Positions 32,964 through 42,947 of a stretch of 64,000 bases of DNA are shown in pieces. The stretch covers positions 1 through 64,000 of the forward strand of contig JAAWQR010000008.1 of assembly GCA_022800625.1 (NCBI GenBank), written 5' to 3'. The number at the start of each line of letters is the position of its first letter. Position 1 is the stretch's first letter. This stretch comes from Clostridiales bacterium. GTDB taxonomy: Bacteria; Bacillota; Clostridia; Oscillospirales; CAG-272. The notes beneath the pieces were generated by a model, which was not told the DNA's origin, ran no database searches, and saw only the letters and a program-made list of their open reading frames with translations. A program made the translations under genes and the position numbers.

Positions 32964-34373
32964 ATGAGCACAGAAAAGAAACAGGGCGGTCTTGCCGAAA
33001 AGCTTTTATACAACAACAAGAGCATATTCGAGCTTGAAAGCTCGGACGAGAGAGCACGCATGATGGAGTTCGCAGAAGACTATAAATATTTTCTCGACCG
33101 CTCAAAAACAGAGCGAGAGGCGACAGAACAGATAATCATGACGCTTGACGCGTCGGGATTCCGCGAATATCACCTCGGAGACAAGGTTAAGGCTGGCGAC
33201 AGGCTTTACTACAACAACCGCGGCAAGAATGTTTTTGCAATATCGGTAGGACGCGAGAGCATCGAAAACGGAGTCCGCATCTGCGCATCTCATATTGATT
33301 CTCCGAGACTTGACCTCAAGCCCTCTCCGCTCTTTGAAGCTGACGGAGTAGGATATTTTAAAACTCACTATTACGGCGGTATCCGCAAGTATCAGTGGAC
33401 AACGATCCCGCTTGCGCTCCACGGCGTCGTAACACGCGCCGACGGAACAACGGTAAATGTAAATGTCGGCGAAGATAAAGGAGATCCCGTATTCTGCATT
33501 TCCGATCTCCTGCCGCACCTTTCAAAGGATCAGGACACAAAAAAACTCTCCGAGGCGTTTTCGGGAGAGGGACTGAACATCATGATCTGCTCTTCCCCGT
33601 ATACTGATGAAAACGGAGAGATTACGGAAAGCGACGCTGTAAAGCTGAACGTCATGAAGCTGCTGAACGACAAGTACGGCATAGTTGAAACGGATTTTCT
33701 CAGCGCCGAGCTGACAGCCGTTCCGGCAGGCGGAGCTTATGATATCGGCTTTGACAGATGGCTGATCGGAGCATACGGCCACGACGATAAGTGCTGTGCA
33801 TACCCGACGCTGCGCGCTGTTGTTGATGCCGGTGAAACGGAGCACACCGTGATCGTTACCTTTGCAGACAAGGAAGAAACGGGAAGCTGCGGAGTAACGG
33901 GAATGAAAAGTTCAATACTCATAGATATCATCGACGCACTTTCAGAGCAGTTCGGTGTAAACCCCGCGCTTGTAAGAAGCCGTTCGTGCTGTCTCTCGGC
34001 AGATGTTACCGCAGCCTTCGATCCGAATTATTCAGATGTATTTGAAAAGCGCAATTCCGCATATCTTCACCGCGGGGTAGCTCTCGCAAAATATACGGGT
34101 GCAAGAGGAAAGAGCAGTACAAACGATACCTCCGCAGAGTACGCAGGTTTTGTCCGTTCAATGCTCGACCGTGAGAATGTCGTATGGCAGATGGCGGAGC
34201 TTGGCAAGGTAGACGCAGGCGGCGGCGGAACTGTCGCTATGTATATATCTCAGTTCAATATCGACACGATCGATATCGGCGTACCTGTAATTTCAATGCA
34301 CGCGCCGTTTGAAATAATATCAAAGGCTGACCTTTACGAAGCGTACAAGGCTTTTGCTGCTTTCTGTAAATGA
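32964..34373 (+). CDS. M18 family aminopeptidase
   Basis: ASHIDSPRLDLKPSPL, GHDDKCCAYPTL, DKEETGSCGVTGMKS. Confidence 0.93.
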   Translation: MSTEKKQGGLAEKLLYNNKSIFELESSDERARMMEFAEDYKYFLDRSKTEREATEQIIMTLDASGFREYHLGDKVKAGDRLYYNNRGKNVFAISVGRESIENGVRICASHIDSPRLDLKPSPLFEADGVGYFKTHYYGGIRKYQWTTIPLALHGVVTRADGTTVNVNVGEDKGDPVFCISDLLPHLSKDQDTKKLSEAFSGEGLNIMICSSPYTDENGEITESDAVKLNVMKLLNDKYGIVETDFLSAELTAVPAGGAYDIGFDRWLIGAYGHDDKCCAYPTLRAVVDAGETEHTVIVTFADKEETGSCGVTGMKSSILIDIIDALSEQFGVNPALVRSRSCCLSADVTAAFDPNYSDVFEKRNSAYLHRGVALAKYTGARGKSSTNDTSAEYAGFVRSMLDRENVVWQMAELGKVDAGGGGTVAMYISQFNIDTIDIGVPVISMHAPFEIISKADLYEAYKAFAAFCK

Positions 34374-34470
34374 TTTTTTAAGTTACCACGCAAAAGGCTT
34401 TTGCCGCTTTATGTAAATGATTTTCTAAGTCAACACGCAAAAGGCTTTTACTGCTTTTTGCAAATAAAGA
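34347..34470 (+). repeat. 47-bp tandem repeat, about 2.6 copies, overlapping the 3' end of the M18 CDS
   Basis: AAGGCTTTT at 34347, 34394 and 34441 (period exactly 47). Confidence 0.9.
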
Positions 34471-34484
34471 ATTCTAAAATTGCG

Positions 34485-34512
34485 TCTGGGGGCGCTTTAG
34501 AAAAAGCGCCCT
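34485..34512 (+). terminator. GC-rich hairpin, likely transcription end
   Basis: GGGCGCTTT-AGAA-AAAGCGCCC, with a weak T-tract. Confidence 0.5.
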
Positions 34513-34571
34513 GAGAACTATTATTAAATCTTAAAGTCCCCAGCCGAACAAACGGCAGAACGGAGAACACG

Positions 34572-35645
34572 ATGACGGAACGGCTTCACGATGCAGAAGT
34601 CAGATTTGAAGAAATAGAAAAGTCTCTTGAGAACCCTGAAATTATGAGCAATATAGAAGAGTATACCCGACTGATGAAGGAATACAAATCACTCTCACCG
34701 CTCATTGAAAAATACAGAGAACTCATGCGCGCAAAAAAGAATATGAGTGAAGCGCACGAGCTGATGGAGCTTTCCGACGACGCGGAGCTGCGCGATATGG
34801 CGGCAGGAGAATACCGCGAGGAAAAGCTGAATATTCAGAGACTTGAAGAAGAATTAAAAGTCCTGCTGCTGCCGCGAGATCCGATGGATGACAAGAATGT
34901 CGTAGTTGAAATACGCGCCGGGGCAGGCGGAGAGGAAGCCGCACTTTTTGCAGGCGTTCTTTTCAGGATGTACACGATGTATGCCGACTCAAAAAGGTTT
35001 AAAACCGAAGTTGTCAGCATGAATGAAACAGGACTCGGCGGATACCGTGAGATCACATTTATCGTATCGGGAGAGGGCTCGTATTCGAGATTTAAGTACG
35101 AGGTCGGCGTTCACAGAGTACAGAGAGTTCCGGAAACAGAAACGGCGGGGCGTATACATACATCAACCGCGACTGTTGCCGTACTTCCCGAAGTTGAGGA
35201 CGTTGAAGTTGAAATAAACCCCTCAGACTTGCAAATTGAAACAATAAAATCAAGCGGTGCGGGCGGACAGCATGTCAACAAGACAGAATCCGCAATAAGA
35301 ATGATTCACAAGCCGACCGGAATCGTTATCGAATGTCAGGACGAGCGAAGTCAGTTCAAAAACCGCGACCGCGCGCTGAAGCTGCTTCGGGCAAAGCTGT
35401 ATGATATGAAGCAAGCCGAGCAGGACGACAAGATCGCCTCCGAAAGGCGCTCTCAGGTCGGAACAGGCGACCGAAGCGAGAGGATCAGGACATATAATTA
35501 TCATCAGGGGCGCATTACAGATCACAGGATAGGACTTACAGTTCACTCCCTTGATACATTTTTAAACGGAGATATCGATTTTATGATAGACGCTCTGGCT
35601 ACGGCGGACGCCGCCGCAAAACTGAAGGGCGAAGCACAAAATTGA
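34572..35645 (+). CDS. prfA: peptide chain release factor 1
   Basis: GGQ motif in SSGAGGQHVNKTESA, EIRAGAGGEEAALFA, YNYHQGRITDHRIGLT. Confidence 0.97.
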   Translation: MTERLHDAEVRFEEIEKSLENPEIMSNIEEYTRLMKEYKSLSPLIEKYRELMRAKKNMSEAHELMELSDDAELRDMAAGEYREEKLNIQRLEEELKVLLLPRDPMDDKNVVVEIRAGAGGEEAALFAGVLFRMYTMYADSKRFKTEVVSMNETGLGGYREITFIVSGEGSYSRFKYEVGVHRVQRVPETETAGRIHTSTATVAVLPEVEDVEVEINPSDLQIETIKSSGAGGQHVNKTESAIRMIHKPTGIVIECQDERSQFKNRDRALKLLRAKLYDMKQAEQDDKIASERRSQVGTGDRSERIRTYNYHQGRITDHRIGLTVHSLDTFLNGDIDFMIDALATADAAAKLKGEAQN

Positions 35646-35660
35646 CAACTTAAAACAAAA

Positions 35661-36689
35661 TTGGAAACCGTATATTACAAAATAAAAGATAACAGAACGG
35701 AAAATACTGCCGCTCTTGAAAAGGCGGGGGAGATAATACGCAGCGGAGGTCTTGTTGCCTTCCCTACCGAAACCGTATACGGTCTCGGAGCGTCTGCTCT
35801 GTCGGACACTGCGGCAAAAAAAATATATGAAGCTAAGGGAAGACCGTCGGACAATCCGCTGATTGTACATATTTCCGACACGGCGGAGGCTGAAAAGATT
35901 GCTTACACCTCGGAAATGTATCAAAAACTTGCAGAACGCTTTATGCCCGGACCGCTTACCGTGATCCTGCCGAAAAAGGATATTATACCTGACAGTGTGA
36001 CAGGCGGCGGTGACACCGTAGGCATCAGATGCCCGATAAATGAGACCGCGCGTGAGCTTATACGTCTGGCAGGCGTGCCTATTGCCGCGCCAAGCGCAAA
36101 TTCTTCGGGAAAGCCGTCGCCCACCTCAGCGCTTCACGTTAAGGCTGACCTTAACGGCAAGATCGACATGATAATCGACGGCGGAGAATGCGACATCGGC
36201 GTGGAATCTACGGTGATCTCGCTGTGCGGCGACGCTTTAACTATTCTCCGTCCGGGTGCGGTAACTGAAGATATGCTGCGTAAGGTGTGTGCGGATGTAA
36301 CAATCGATAAAGCTGTCGTAGATCCTTCGCTTGCAGGTGCAAATCCGAAGTCTCCCGGAATGAAATATAAGCATTATTCGCCAATGGCAAACGTCATTCT
36401 TCTTGACGGAAACAGCGAAGCCTTTATCGATTATGTAAACCGTACAGCAGGAAAGCGCGACGGAGTTTTCGCCGCGGTAAATGAAAAGGATAAGTTTGAC
36501 TGTACCGTCCTGACTGTCGGAGACGGTTCTGATGAAGATATAATTCATCAGCTTTACGCACAATTGAGGCACGCGGACGACTTGTTGCTCGATAACGTAT
36601 ATATCAAAGCACCTGCAACTTCGGGAGAAGCTTTGGCTCTCTATAACAGGCTTATCCGCGCGGCAGGCGGTAAGGTAATAAAGCTTTAG
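35661..36689 (+). CDS. L-threonylcarbamoyladenylate synthase (TsaC/Sua5)
   Basis: GGLVAFPTETVYGLGA, KGRPSDNPLIVHI, SANSSGKPSPT; TTG start. Confidence 0.95.
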   Translation: METVYYKIKDNRTENTAALEKAGEIIRSGGLVAFPTETVYGLGASALSDTAAKKIYEAKGRPSDNPLIVHISDTAEAEKIAYTSEMYQKLAERFMPGPLTVILPKKDIIPDSVTGGGDTVGIRCPINETARELIRLAGVPIAAPSANSSGKPSPTSALHVKADLNGKIDMIIDGGECDIGVESTVISLCGDALTILRPGAVTEDMLRKVCADVTIDKAVVDPSLAGANPKSPGMKYKHYSPMANVILLDGNSEAFIDYVNRTAGKRDGVFAAVNEKDKFDCTVLTVGDGSDEDIIHQLYAQLRHADDLLLDNVYIKAPATSGEALALYNRLIRAAGGKVIKL

Positions 36690-36718
36690 TAATTTATTTC
36701 TCTTCTTTCTTTGAAAAG

Positions 36719-36786
36719 CCACTTTCTTCGAAAAACCACTTTCTTCGAAAAACCACTTTCTTCGAAAAACCACTTTCTTCGAAAGT
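36719..36786. repeat. 17-bp tandem repeat x4 (ccactttcttcgaaaaa)
   Basis: Copies at 36719, 36736, 36753 and 36770; last copy ends GAAAGT. Confidence 0.9.
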
Positions 36787-36983
36787 AAGAACAAAGAAAC
36801 TTTAGCTGACACTGTGTTACGTTAAAGCGCAAACAGTATGTTTAGCTTTATCTGCCGAAATGTCCGCGCTTAGACTTAAATAATTTTCTTTTAAAAGTAT
36901 CCCATGATTCTTAAGGAACTTTTAAAAAAAGTTCCTTAAGCGGCAGACAAAATACAAAATCACACTGCGGAACGGAGGTTAAA

Positions 36984-39206
36984 ATGGCAAGAAAAAAAAC
37001 AAGCGCGCCTATCGAATATACCGAAGCATATATTCAAAATCAGGCGATAACCGAAACTATTGAAAAAAACTACATGCCGTATGTTATGACGGTAATCGTG
37101 TCCCGTGCAATACCCGAGATAGACGGCTTTAAGCCATCTCACAGGAAGCTCCTTTACACAATGTATAAAATGGGACTGCTTACGGGAGCAAGGACAAAAA
37201 GCGCAAACGTTGTCGGACAGACAATGCGCCTGAATCCTCACGGAGACAGCGCTATATACGAAACTCTCGTCCGCCTGACAAGAGGCAACGAATCGCTTCT
37301 GCATCCGTTTATTGATTCAAAAGGAAGCTTCGGCAAGCAGTACAGCCGCGATATGGCGTATGCCGCATCTAGATACACGGAAGTAAAGCTTGATCCCATT
37401 TGCGCCGAAATATTCGCAGGAATCGACAAAAATGCTGTCGATATGATCCCTAACTATGACAATACAATGAAAGAGCCTGCGCTGCTTCCCACTACATTCC
37501 CGAATGTGCTTGTATCTCCGAATACGGGAATCGCCGTCGGCATGGCGTCTTCGATCTGCTCATTTAATCTTTCAGAAGTATGCGACGGAACAATAGCACT
37601 GCTGAAAAATCCGTCTCTGTCCACGGACAAGCTGCTTGATCTTATCAAAGCACCCGATTTTTCGGGAGGTGCAAGCCTTATCTACGACAGAGATCAGCTG
37701 AAAAAAATATATGAAACAGGGCGCGGCTCTGTAAAGCTCCGCGCAAGATATACCTATGACAAGCAGGCCGGATGCCTTGAAATACTTCAGATCCCGTACT
37801 CAACATCAATTGAAGTGATACTGAAAAAAATATCCGATCTTGTAAAAGACGGAAAACTTCGCGAAGTCACGGATTTCCGAGATGAAATTGACCTTAATGG
37901 TTTCAAGCTGACGCTTGACCTGAAGCGCGGAGCGGATCCGGATCAGGTTATGGCGAAGCTCTACCGTCTAACAACGCTTGAAGACGATTTTTCCTGCAAT
38001 TTCAACGTTTTGATTGACGGTGCGCCGCGGCAGCTCGGAGTATCTGACATTCTAAAGGAATGGATTCGATTCAGAATAGGCGCTCTGAGACGCGAATTGA
38101 CATTTGAACTGGGCAAAAAGAAAGATAAGATGCACCTCTTACGTGCTCTCGGAAAAATACTTCTCGATATTGACAAAGCTATCGCGATCGTCAGAGAAAC
38201 AGAAAAAGAAAGCGACGTTGTACCGCGCTTGATGGAAGGCTTCGGAATTGACACCGTACAGGCTGAATATATCGCGGAAATCAAGCTCCGTCACCTGAAC
38301 CGCGAATACATTATCGAGAGAATAAAAGAAATCGAAACCCTCGGAGGAGAGATTGCAAATCTTGAAGAAACGGTAGCAGATGATCTGAAAATTAAAGCAC
38401 GAATCATCGAACAGCTCCGCGATATCAAGAAAAAATACGGCAAACCGAGAAAAACTCAGCTCATGTACGCGGAGGATATCGTTGAAGAAGCTGCGGTTGA
38501 CGAAACGCAGAACTATAACATTCGCATCGTTCTGACAAAGGAAGGCTACTTCAAGAAGACAACATATCAGTCGCTCAGGGGAGCTGACGAGCAAAAGCTG
38601 AAGGACGGAGACGAAATTCTGAACAGCGAAGATACGGAAAACATCGCCGAGCTTATGTTCATCTCGGACAGAGCGCGCGCATACAAGGCAAAGGCTGACG
38701 ATTTTACTCCGGTCAAGGCATCGGCTCTCGGCGACTTCTTGCCGGCAAAGCTTGGTTTTGAGGACGGAGAGAGACCGATTCTTATGAAGTCTATGAAGGA
38801 CGGCTATAAAAGCGATCACCATATCATCTACATCTTTGAAAACGGAAAAGGCGTTCGCGTTCCTGTATCGGCTTATGATACCAAGGGAACGAGACGGCGT
38901 CTCACAGGCGCATATTCCGACACATCTCCCGTTGTCGCGGCTATATATGAGGAAGATGCGACAGAACTGCTCATCATGTCAAGCGACGGACGGGGAATAT
39001 ATATAAATTCCTCGCTTATTCCGGAAAAGGCAACAAGAAGTGCTGCTGGCGTTATACTAATCAGCCTGAAAAAAAATCAAAAGGTTACATCTGTGCTTCA
39101 CGGACAGGCGGCGGCAGACTATCCGAACGTTCAGAAATACAAAAAGACAAAAATCCCCTCACCCGGAGTTCTTCCGCGAGGCGGCTCTGAGCAGCTTGAA
39201 TTCTGA
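36984..39206 (+). CDS. type IIA topoisomerase A subunit (ParC/GyrA-like)
   Basis: IPEIDGFKPSHRKLLYTMY, VVGQTMRLNPHGDSAIYETLVRL, catalytic Tyr in AASRYTEVKL. Confidence 0.93.
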   Translation: MARKKTSAPIEYTEAYIQNQAITETIEKNYMPYVMTVIVSRAIPEIDGFKPSHRKLLYTMYKMGLLTGARTKSANVVGQTMRLNPHGDSAIYETLVRLTRGNESLLHPFIDSKGSFGKQYSRDMAYAASRYTEVKLDPICAEIFAGIDKNAVDMIPNYDNTMKEPALLPTTFPNVLVSPNTGIAVGMASSICSFNLSEVCDGTIALLKNPSLSTDKLLDLIKAPDFSGGASLIYDRDQLKKIYETGRGSVKLRARYTYDKQAGCLEILQIPYSTSIEVILKKISDLVKDGKLREVTDFRDEIDLNGFKLTLDLKRGADPDQVMAKLYRLTTLEDDFSCNFNVLIDGAPRQLGVSDILKEWIRFRIGALRRELTFELGKKKDKMHLLRALGKILLDIDKAIAIVRETEKESDVVPRLMEGFGIDTVQAEYIAEIKLRHLNREYIIERIKEIETLGGEIANLEETVADDLKIKARIIEQLRDIKKKYGKPRKTQLMYAEDIVEEAAVDETQNYNIRIVLTKEGYFKKTTYQSLRGADEQKLKDGDEILNSEDTENIAELMFISDRARAYKAKADDFTPVKASALGDFLPAKLGFEDGERPILMKSMKDGYKSDHHIIYIFENGKGVRVPVSAYDTKGTRRRLTGAYSDTSPVVAAIYEEDATELLIMSSDGRGIYINSSLIPEKATRSAAGVILISLKKNQKVTSVLHGQAAADYPNVQKYKKTKIPSPGVLPRGGSEQLEF

Positions 39207-39235
39207 GAAATGTTATAATGAAAGGGAACACATAT

Positions 39236-39364
39236 ATGAAAAATAATATGCCGAGGGAAAGCCGCGCTAAGAGAATAAGCCGCATTATCGCTCTCATAAT
39301 GGCTGTTCTGATGATAGCAGGTGTGGCGTATTACGCCGTTTACTTGATCGTTGCAGGCTTTTGA
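39236..39364 (+). CDS. 42-aa membrane miniprotein (MKNNMPRESRAKRISRIIALIMAVLMIAGVAYYAVYLIVAGF)
   Basis: RBS-like AAAGGGA upstream, basic N-terminus, one TM helix; absent from the ORF track. Confidence 0.65.
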   Translation: MKNNMPRESRAKRISRIIALIMAVLMIAGVAYYAVYLIVAGF

Positions 39365-39403
39365 CACGCCGCTTGCAGATTAACCCCGCCATCAAAGTAA
39401 AAA

Positions 39404-39453
39404 ATCAAAACAGTCGGTATACGAATAAAATTCCGTGAGCCGACTGTTTTGAT
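39404..39453. terminator. convergent hairpin terminator
   Basis: ATCAAAACAGTCGG ... CCGACTGTTTTGAT. Confidence 0.8.
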
Positions 39454-39457
39454 CATG

Positions 39458-40594
39458 CTATTCAATATACGGTTTACGGCGCAGGAATTCGCCTGATTTC
39501 ACGCCGCGCGTCATGCAAAGCGCGTATACCTCATCAGCCGATACGGACAACTTATACTGTCTCTTCTCCGTATCTGTAAGTCTATGTACCGCTGACGGCT
39601 TTGTAAGGAGCGAAACACCTATATTATCGCCGAGAGCGGCAATATACTCCCTTCCTCTCTTACTTGCACCGAGCAAAAAAGTAAACTCAGGAGATGTTAC
39701 AGCATCCTCCCTTGAAACACCGAGCATCGTGAACAGCGCGGCGCGGCGCAGGCGTGAATCGGTATATTTCTTTGTCGCCGCCGTCTCAAAGAAGTCTGCG
39801 TAAGACGCACTCTCCCCCGCCGCCCACGCAAGCCTGTCCGCAACGCCACCGCCGCCGTCAAGAATCCTCTCACCGTCGCCTTTATGATAAAAAAGTCTGA
39901 AAAATATGTATTCAAGCTCTGAAAGCTTGTCACGGCAGACATCGGAAATGCTTATGTCATCGCGGCAATGGGGCATGAATCTTTTAGCCTCCGCGATGTT
40001 GCCGTCATATATCATCTCTCTCAGCTCTGTGGCGCTCCTGTACACTTCCCTGTCCGAAATTCTTCTGACAGCCGTAAACTCCGCGTCAGCGCCGAGCTTT
40101 TCTGCGGCGTTTATGTACTGCGAAGCAAGCTTATCGTTAGCTCCAAGTGAAAATCCGAAATGCTTCATTGCTCTGTCGTGCGCCGCCGCCGTGCCTGAGT
40201 CTGATGTGCTCTCACAGGTAAGACGATTCTTAAACTCCTCGCTCTTCATACATGCAGCCGCCTTTTTTACAAACTCCGTGTCACCGCTCTCGCTGCCGAA
40301 GATAAAGCGGTCTGATCCGAGAGATGTGCCTATCGCCACACCTCCGAGCGCAAAAAATTCGCCGCCTGACGAGCACCACGGAAACGGAAGTTCAACTACA
40401 ATATCAGCGCCTGCTCTGACAGCAAGCTCGGCTCTCTTATATTTATCAAACACGGCGCATTCCGAACGCTGTGTAAAATTGCCGCTCATTACGGCAAGAA
40501 CAGGCGCTCCATACTGCACAGCATGGTTAAAAACATGCGCGTGCCCTTTATGAAGCGGATTCAATTCACATATTACAGCTGTACAGCGCGACAT
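39458..40594 (-). CDS. tmcAL: tRNA(Met) cytidine acetate ligase / nucleotidyltransferase
   Basis: VICELNPLHKGHAHVF, VMSGNFTQRSECAVFDKYKRAELAVRAGADIVVELP. Confidence 0.93.
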   Translation of the reverse strand: MSRCTAVICELNPLHKGHAHVFNHAVQYGAPVLAVMSGNFTQRSECAVFDKYKRAELAVRAGADIVVELPFPWCSSGGEFFALGGVAIGTSLGSDRFIFGSESGDTEFVKKAAACMKSEEFKNRLTCESTSDSGTAAAHDRAMKHFGFSLGANDKLASQYINAAEKLGADAEFTAVRRISDREVYRSATELREMIYDGNIAEAKRFMPHCRDDISISDVCRDKLSELEYIFFRLFYHKGDGERILDGGGGVADRLAWAAGESASYADFFETAATKKYTDSRLRRAALFTMLGVSREDAVTSPEFTFLLGASKRGREYIAALGDNIGVSLLTKPSAVHRLTDTEKRQYKLSVSADEVYALCMTRGVKSGEFLRRKPYIE

Positions 40595-40691
40595 TTTTAC
40601 CGCCTTTGACTCTAAAATTCTGACTGTGATTTTCAGTATATATAATTATATATGAATTCTCTGATATTGTCAAACTGAGGTAAAATAAATT

Positions 40692-40728
40692 TTGAGGACG
40701 CCTTTTAAGTCAAAAAACAGGCGTCCTC
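40692..40728 (-). terminator. spo0A downstream terminator
   Basis: GAGGACGCC ... GGCGTCCTC with a T-rich tail on minus. Confidence 0.7.
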
Positions 40729-40825
40729 TCTCTGTCAGAATCATAAAGTATTATATATATGTCACATATATAGGTCACAACGAGCAAGAAAATCAAATCT
40801 ATGTTAATTTTAACGGGTCACAAAT

Positions 40826-41641
40826 TTATTTTATTTTATACTTCAGTCGGAGGTTGTCTGCAATCATCGCGATAAATTCGCTGTTTGTGGGCTTTCCCCG
40901 ACTGTTTTGTATCGTATATCCGAAGTAGGAATTTAGAGTATCGATATCTCCTCTGTCCCAAGCAACCTCGATCGCATGGCGTATGGCACGCTCAACTCTC
41001 GACGTAGTTGTCGAATATTTTTTGGCAACCGACGGATACAGAACTTTTGTTACCGAGTTTATAATGTTACTGTCGTCTATCGTCATAAGGATCGCACTTC
41101 TCAGATACTGATATCCTTTAATATGAGCGGGAACGCCGATCTGATGAATGATACGAGTAACCTGTGCTTCAATATCATCTGCCGATATTTTTGCTTTATT
41201 AAATGCTCCGCCGTCGGAAACTGATTTTTCATATGAATTACCTGCAATCGACATTACAAATCCGCGGTTGCGGCAAATTGTATCTATCTGACCTGCCAGA
41301 GCAGAATAATCAATAGGCTTTGTAAGGCAAAGCTCAGCGCCTGCACGACTTGCTTCGATCAATGTGTTTTGGTTTATCGCCTGAGTTGTAAGAATAAATG
41401 CCGGAGCACGGTTTCTGCCTGACTCGGTTGCACGGCGTATCAATGATATTCCGTCAATTCCGCTGAGCCATGCGTCACAGATAACAATATCAAATTCTGA
41501 GTTCCCTATCATCTGCAAAGCAAGCTCGCCGTTTTCTGCCTCTGCCGTTACGTATCCGCCGACGTCCTTCAGCAACTCCATTATACTGCGTCTTGTTTCC
41601 GAATTTTCATCTGCTATAAGTACTCTGATTTCTTTATTCAT
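40826..41641 (-). CDS. spo0A: sporulation response regulator Spo0A
   Basis: Receiver domain plus diagnostic C-terminus [22 protein letters not shown]...[21 protein letters not shown]. Confidence 0.97.
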   Translation of the reverse strand: MNKEIRVLIADENSETRRSIMELLKDVGGYVTAEAENGELALQMIGNSEFDIVICDAWLSGIDGISLIRRATESGRNRAPAFILTTQAINQNTLIEASRAGAELCLTKPIDYSALAGQIDTICRNRGFVMSIAGNSYEKSVSDGGAFNKAKISADDIEAQVTRIIHQIGVPAHIKGYQYLRSAILMTIDDSNIINSVTKVLYPSVAKKYSTTTSRVERAIRHAIEVAWDRGDIDTLNSYFGYTIQNSRGKPTNSEFIAMIADNLRLKYKIK

Positions 41642-41961
41642 TTTCTTGTCTCCGTTCTTATGTTTTTCCCGTTCGGATTGTTTTTTCTGTATTTATATTT
41701 TACCATATATTGGACGTAATTGCAATATATTCCTTGTTGTTATATTAACCAAAATTTTCCGTCCATTCATACCCATAATTTACAATTTATAACAGTTATA
41801 GAATATCGAGCTCTCAAATACTCACATATAATTACTGAATCAGACACATAGTGCAAGTCGGGAAATTTTGAGATATGCTGATAAAATGATAAAAGGAAAT
41901 AAAAAAACACCCCAAAAGTTAATCGCTTTCAGGGCATATTAAAACAGATTTACATTTATAA

Positions 41962-42444
41962 TCACAAATACGCATGAGATGTCATAAACGAGCCATCTCT
42001 CGGAATATCTATAATTCCGTATGACGGCGGATAACCGCGGCCGATAGACCCTGGATTGAATACTTTTAATCTGCGATCGCCGTTGAGTATCTCACATCTG
42101 TCTTCGGCGACATGCGTATGTCCGTATAAAAGAATATCGGCTTCTGTTTCTTCGGCGAATAATACGGCGCGCATCATATCACGCTTTACTCCGAAGCTGT
42201 GTCCGTGCATACATGCGATTGTAATACCGTTGGTATTTACTGTTCGAGTATCACGGAAAACAGTCTCTCCGTTCCCCTTGATTGAAACAAGCGGTATCTC
42301 GGGAAACCGTGAACTCACATATTCTATATCGCGTACGCCGTCTCCGAGATGAATTATCATTCCGACACTGTTTCCGTGGTCGTACAAAGCCGTCATCATA
42401 CGCGAGGTATTGCCGTGCGAGTCCGAAAATACAAGAATTTTCAA
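41962..42444 (-). CDS. YfcE/MJ0936-type metallophosphoesterase
   Basis: MKILVFSDSHGNTSRM, HLGDGVRD, YGHTHVAED, NPGSIGRGYP. Confidence 0.93.
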   Translation of the reverse strand: MKILVFSDSHGNTSRMMTALYDHGNSVGMIIHLGDGVRDIEYVSSRFPEIPLVSIKGNGETVFRDTRTVNTNGITIACMHGHSFGVKRDMMRAVLFAEETEADILLYGHTHVAEDRCEILNGDRRLKVFNPGSIGRGYPPSYGIIDIPRDGSFMTSHAYL

Positions 42445-42902
42445 TCCGTACTTTCCTCCGTGCGCGGCGACTCTCCGCTTTCATTCATCTTCCTCACGGG
42501 AACTGCCGTTATAATCGGAGTATTTCCTGCGGCAGATGTGATCTGCGCCGTAAGAAGTGTTGCCCGGGAAGTAAGCTCTGTAAGTATTTCAGGACAGTCT
42601 TTTGTGAATTCTTTTACAATATTTACCTCATTCCAGTCAACCTCATCGCGGCGTGCCGGATCAAAGAGCATGAACACACCGAAAGAAACCGACAAAGTAA
42701 AAATTGCTTCAGGCTCAAAATTCAGCCGCCTGTTAAATATTATTTTAACACCGATGGGAGAGATAAGCTGAGAAACCACGGTATCGCGGCAGCCGAGTCT
42801 GCGCTCACCCTCATTTCTGTTTTCTCCCTTTACGGTTTCGTAATTTATGTTTTCGAGAAAAACACGTCTCTCTTTCAGAAAATAACTTTTGAAATTATCC
42901 AT
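42441..42902 (-). CDS. SecB-like protein (tentative)
   Basis: Size and beta-rich pattern with C-terminal ILTELTSRATLLTAQITSAAG; overlaps YfcE by 4 bp. Confidence 0.45.
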   Translation of the reverse strand: MDNFKSYFLKERRVFLENINYETVKGENRNEGERRLGCRDTVVSQLISPIGVKIIFNRRLNFEPEAIFTLSVSFGVFMLFDPARRDEVDWNEVNIVKEFTKDCPEILTELTSRATLLTAQITSAAGNTPIITAVPVRKMNESGESPRTEESTD

Positions 42903-42947
42903 ATCGGCCTCCTGCGCCGCATAGCGGCTGTATACAAAGTTATGTAT

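Noticed and set aside
36719-36786. Possible CRISPR array
   Set aside because: 17-bp units are contiguous with no spacers and no cas genes nearby.
36237-36812. 191-aa minus-strand ORF with KKVVFRRK repeats
   Set aside because: The protein repeats are just the 17-bp DNA array read through; the rest is antisense to the Sua5-like gene.
38139-38822. 227-aa minus-strand ORF
   Set aside because: Antisense shadow of the topoisomerase gene.
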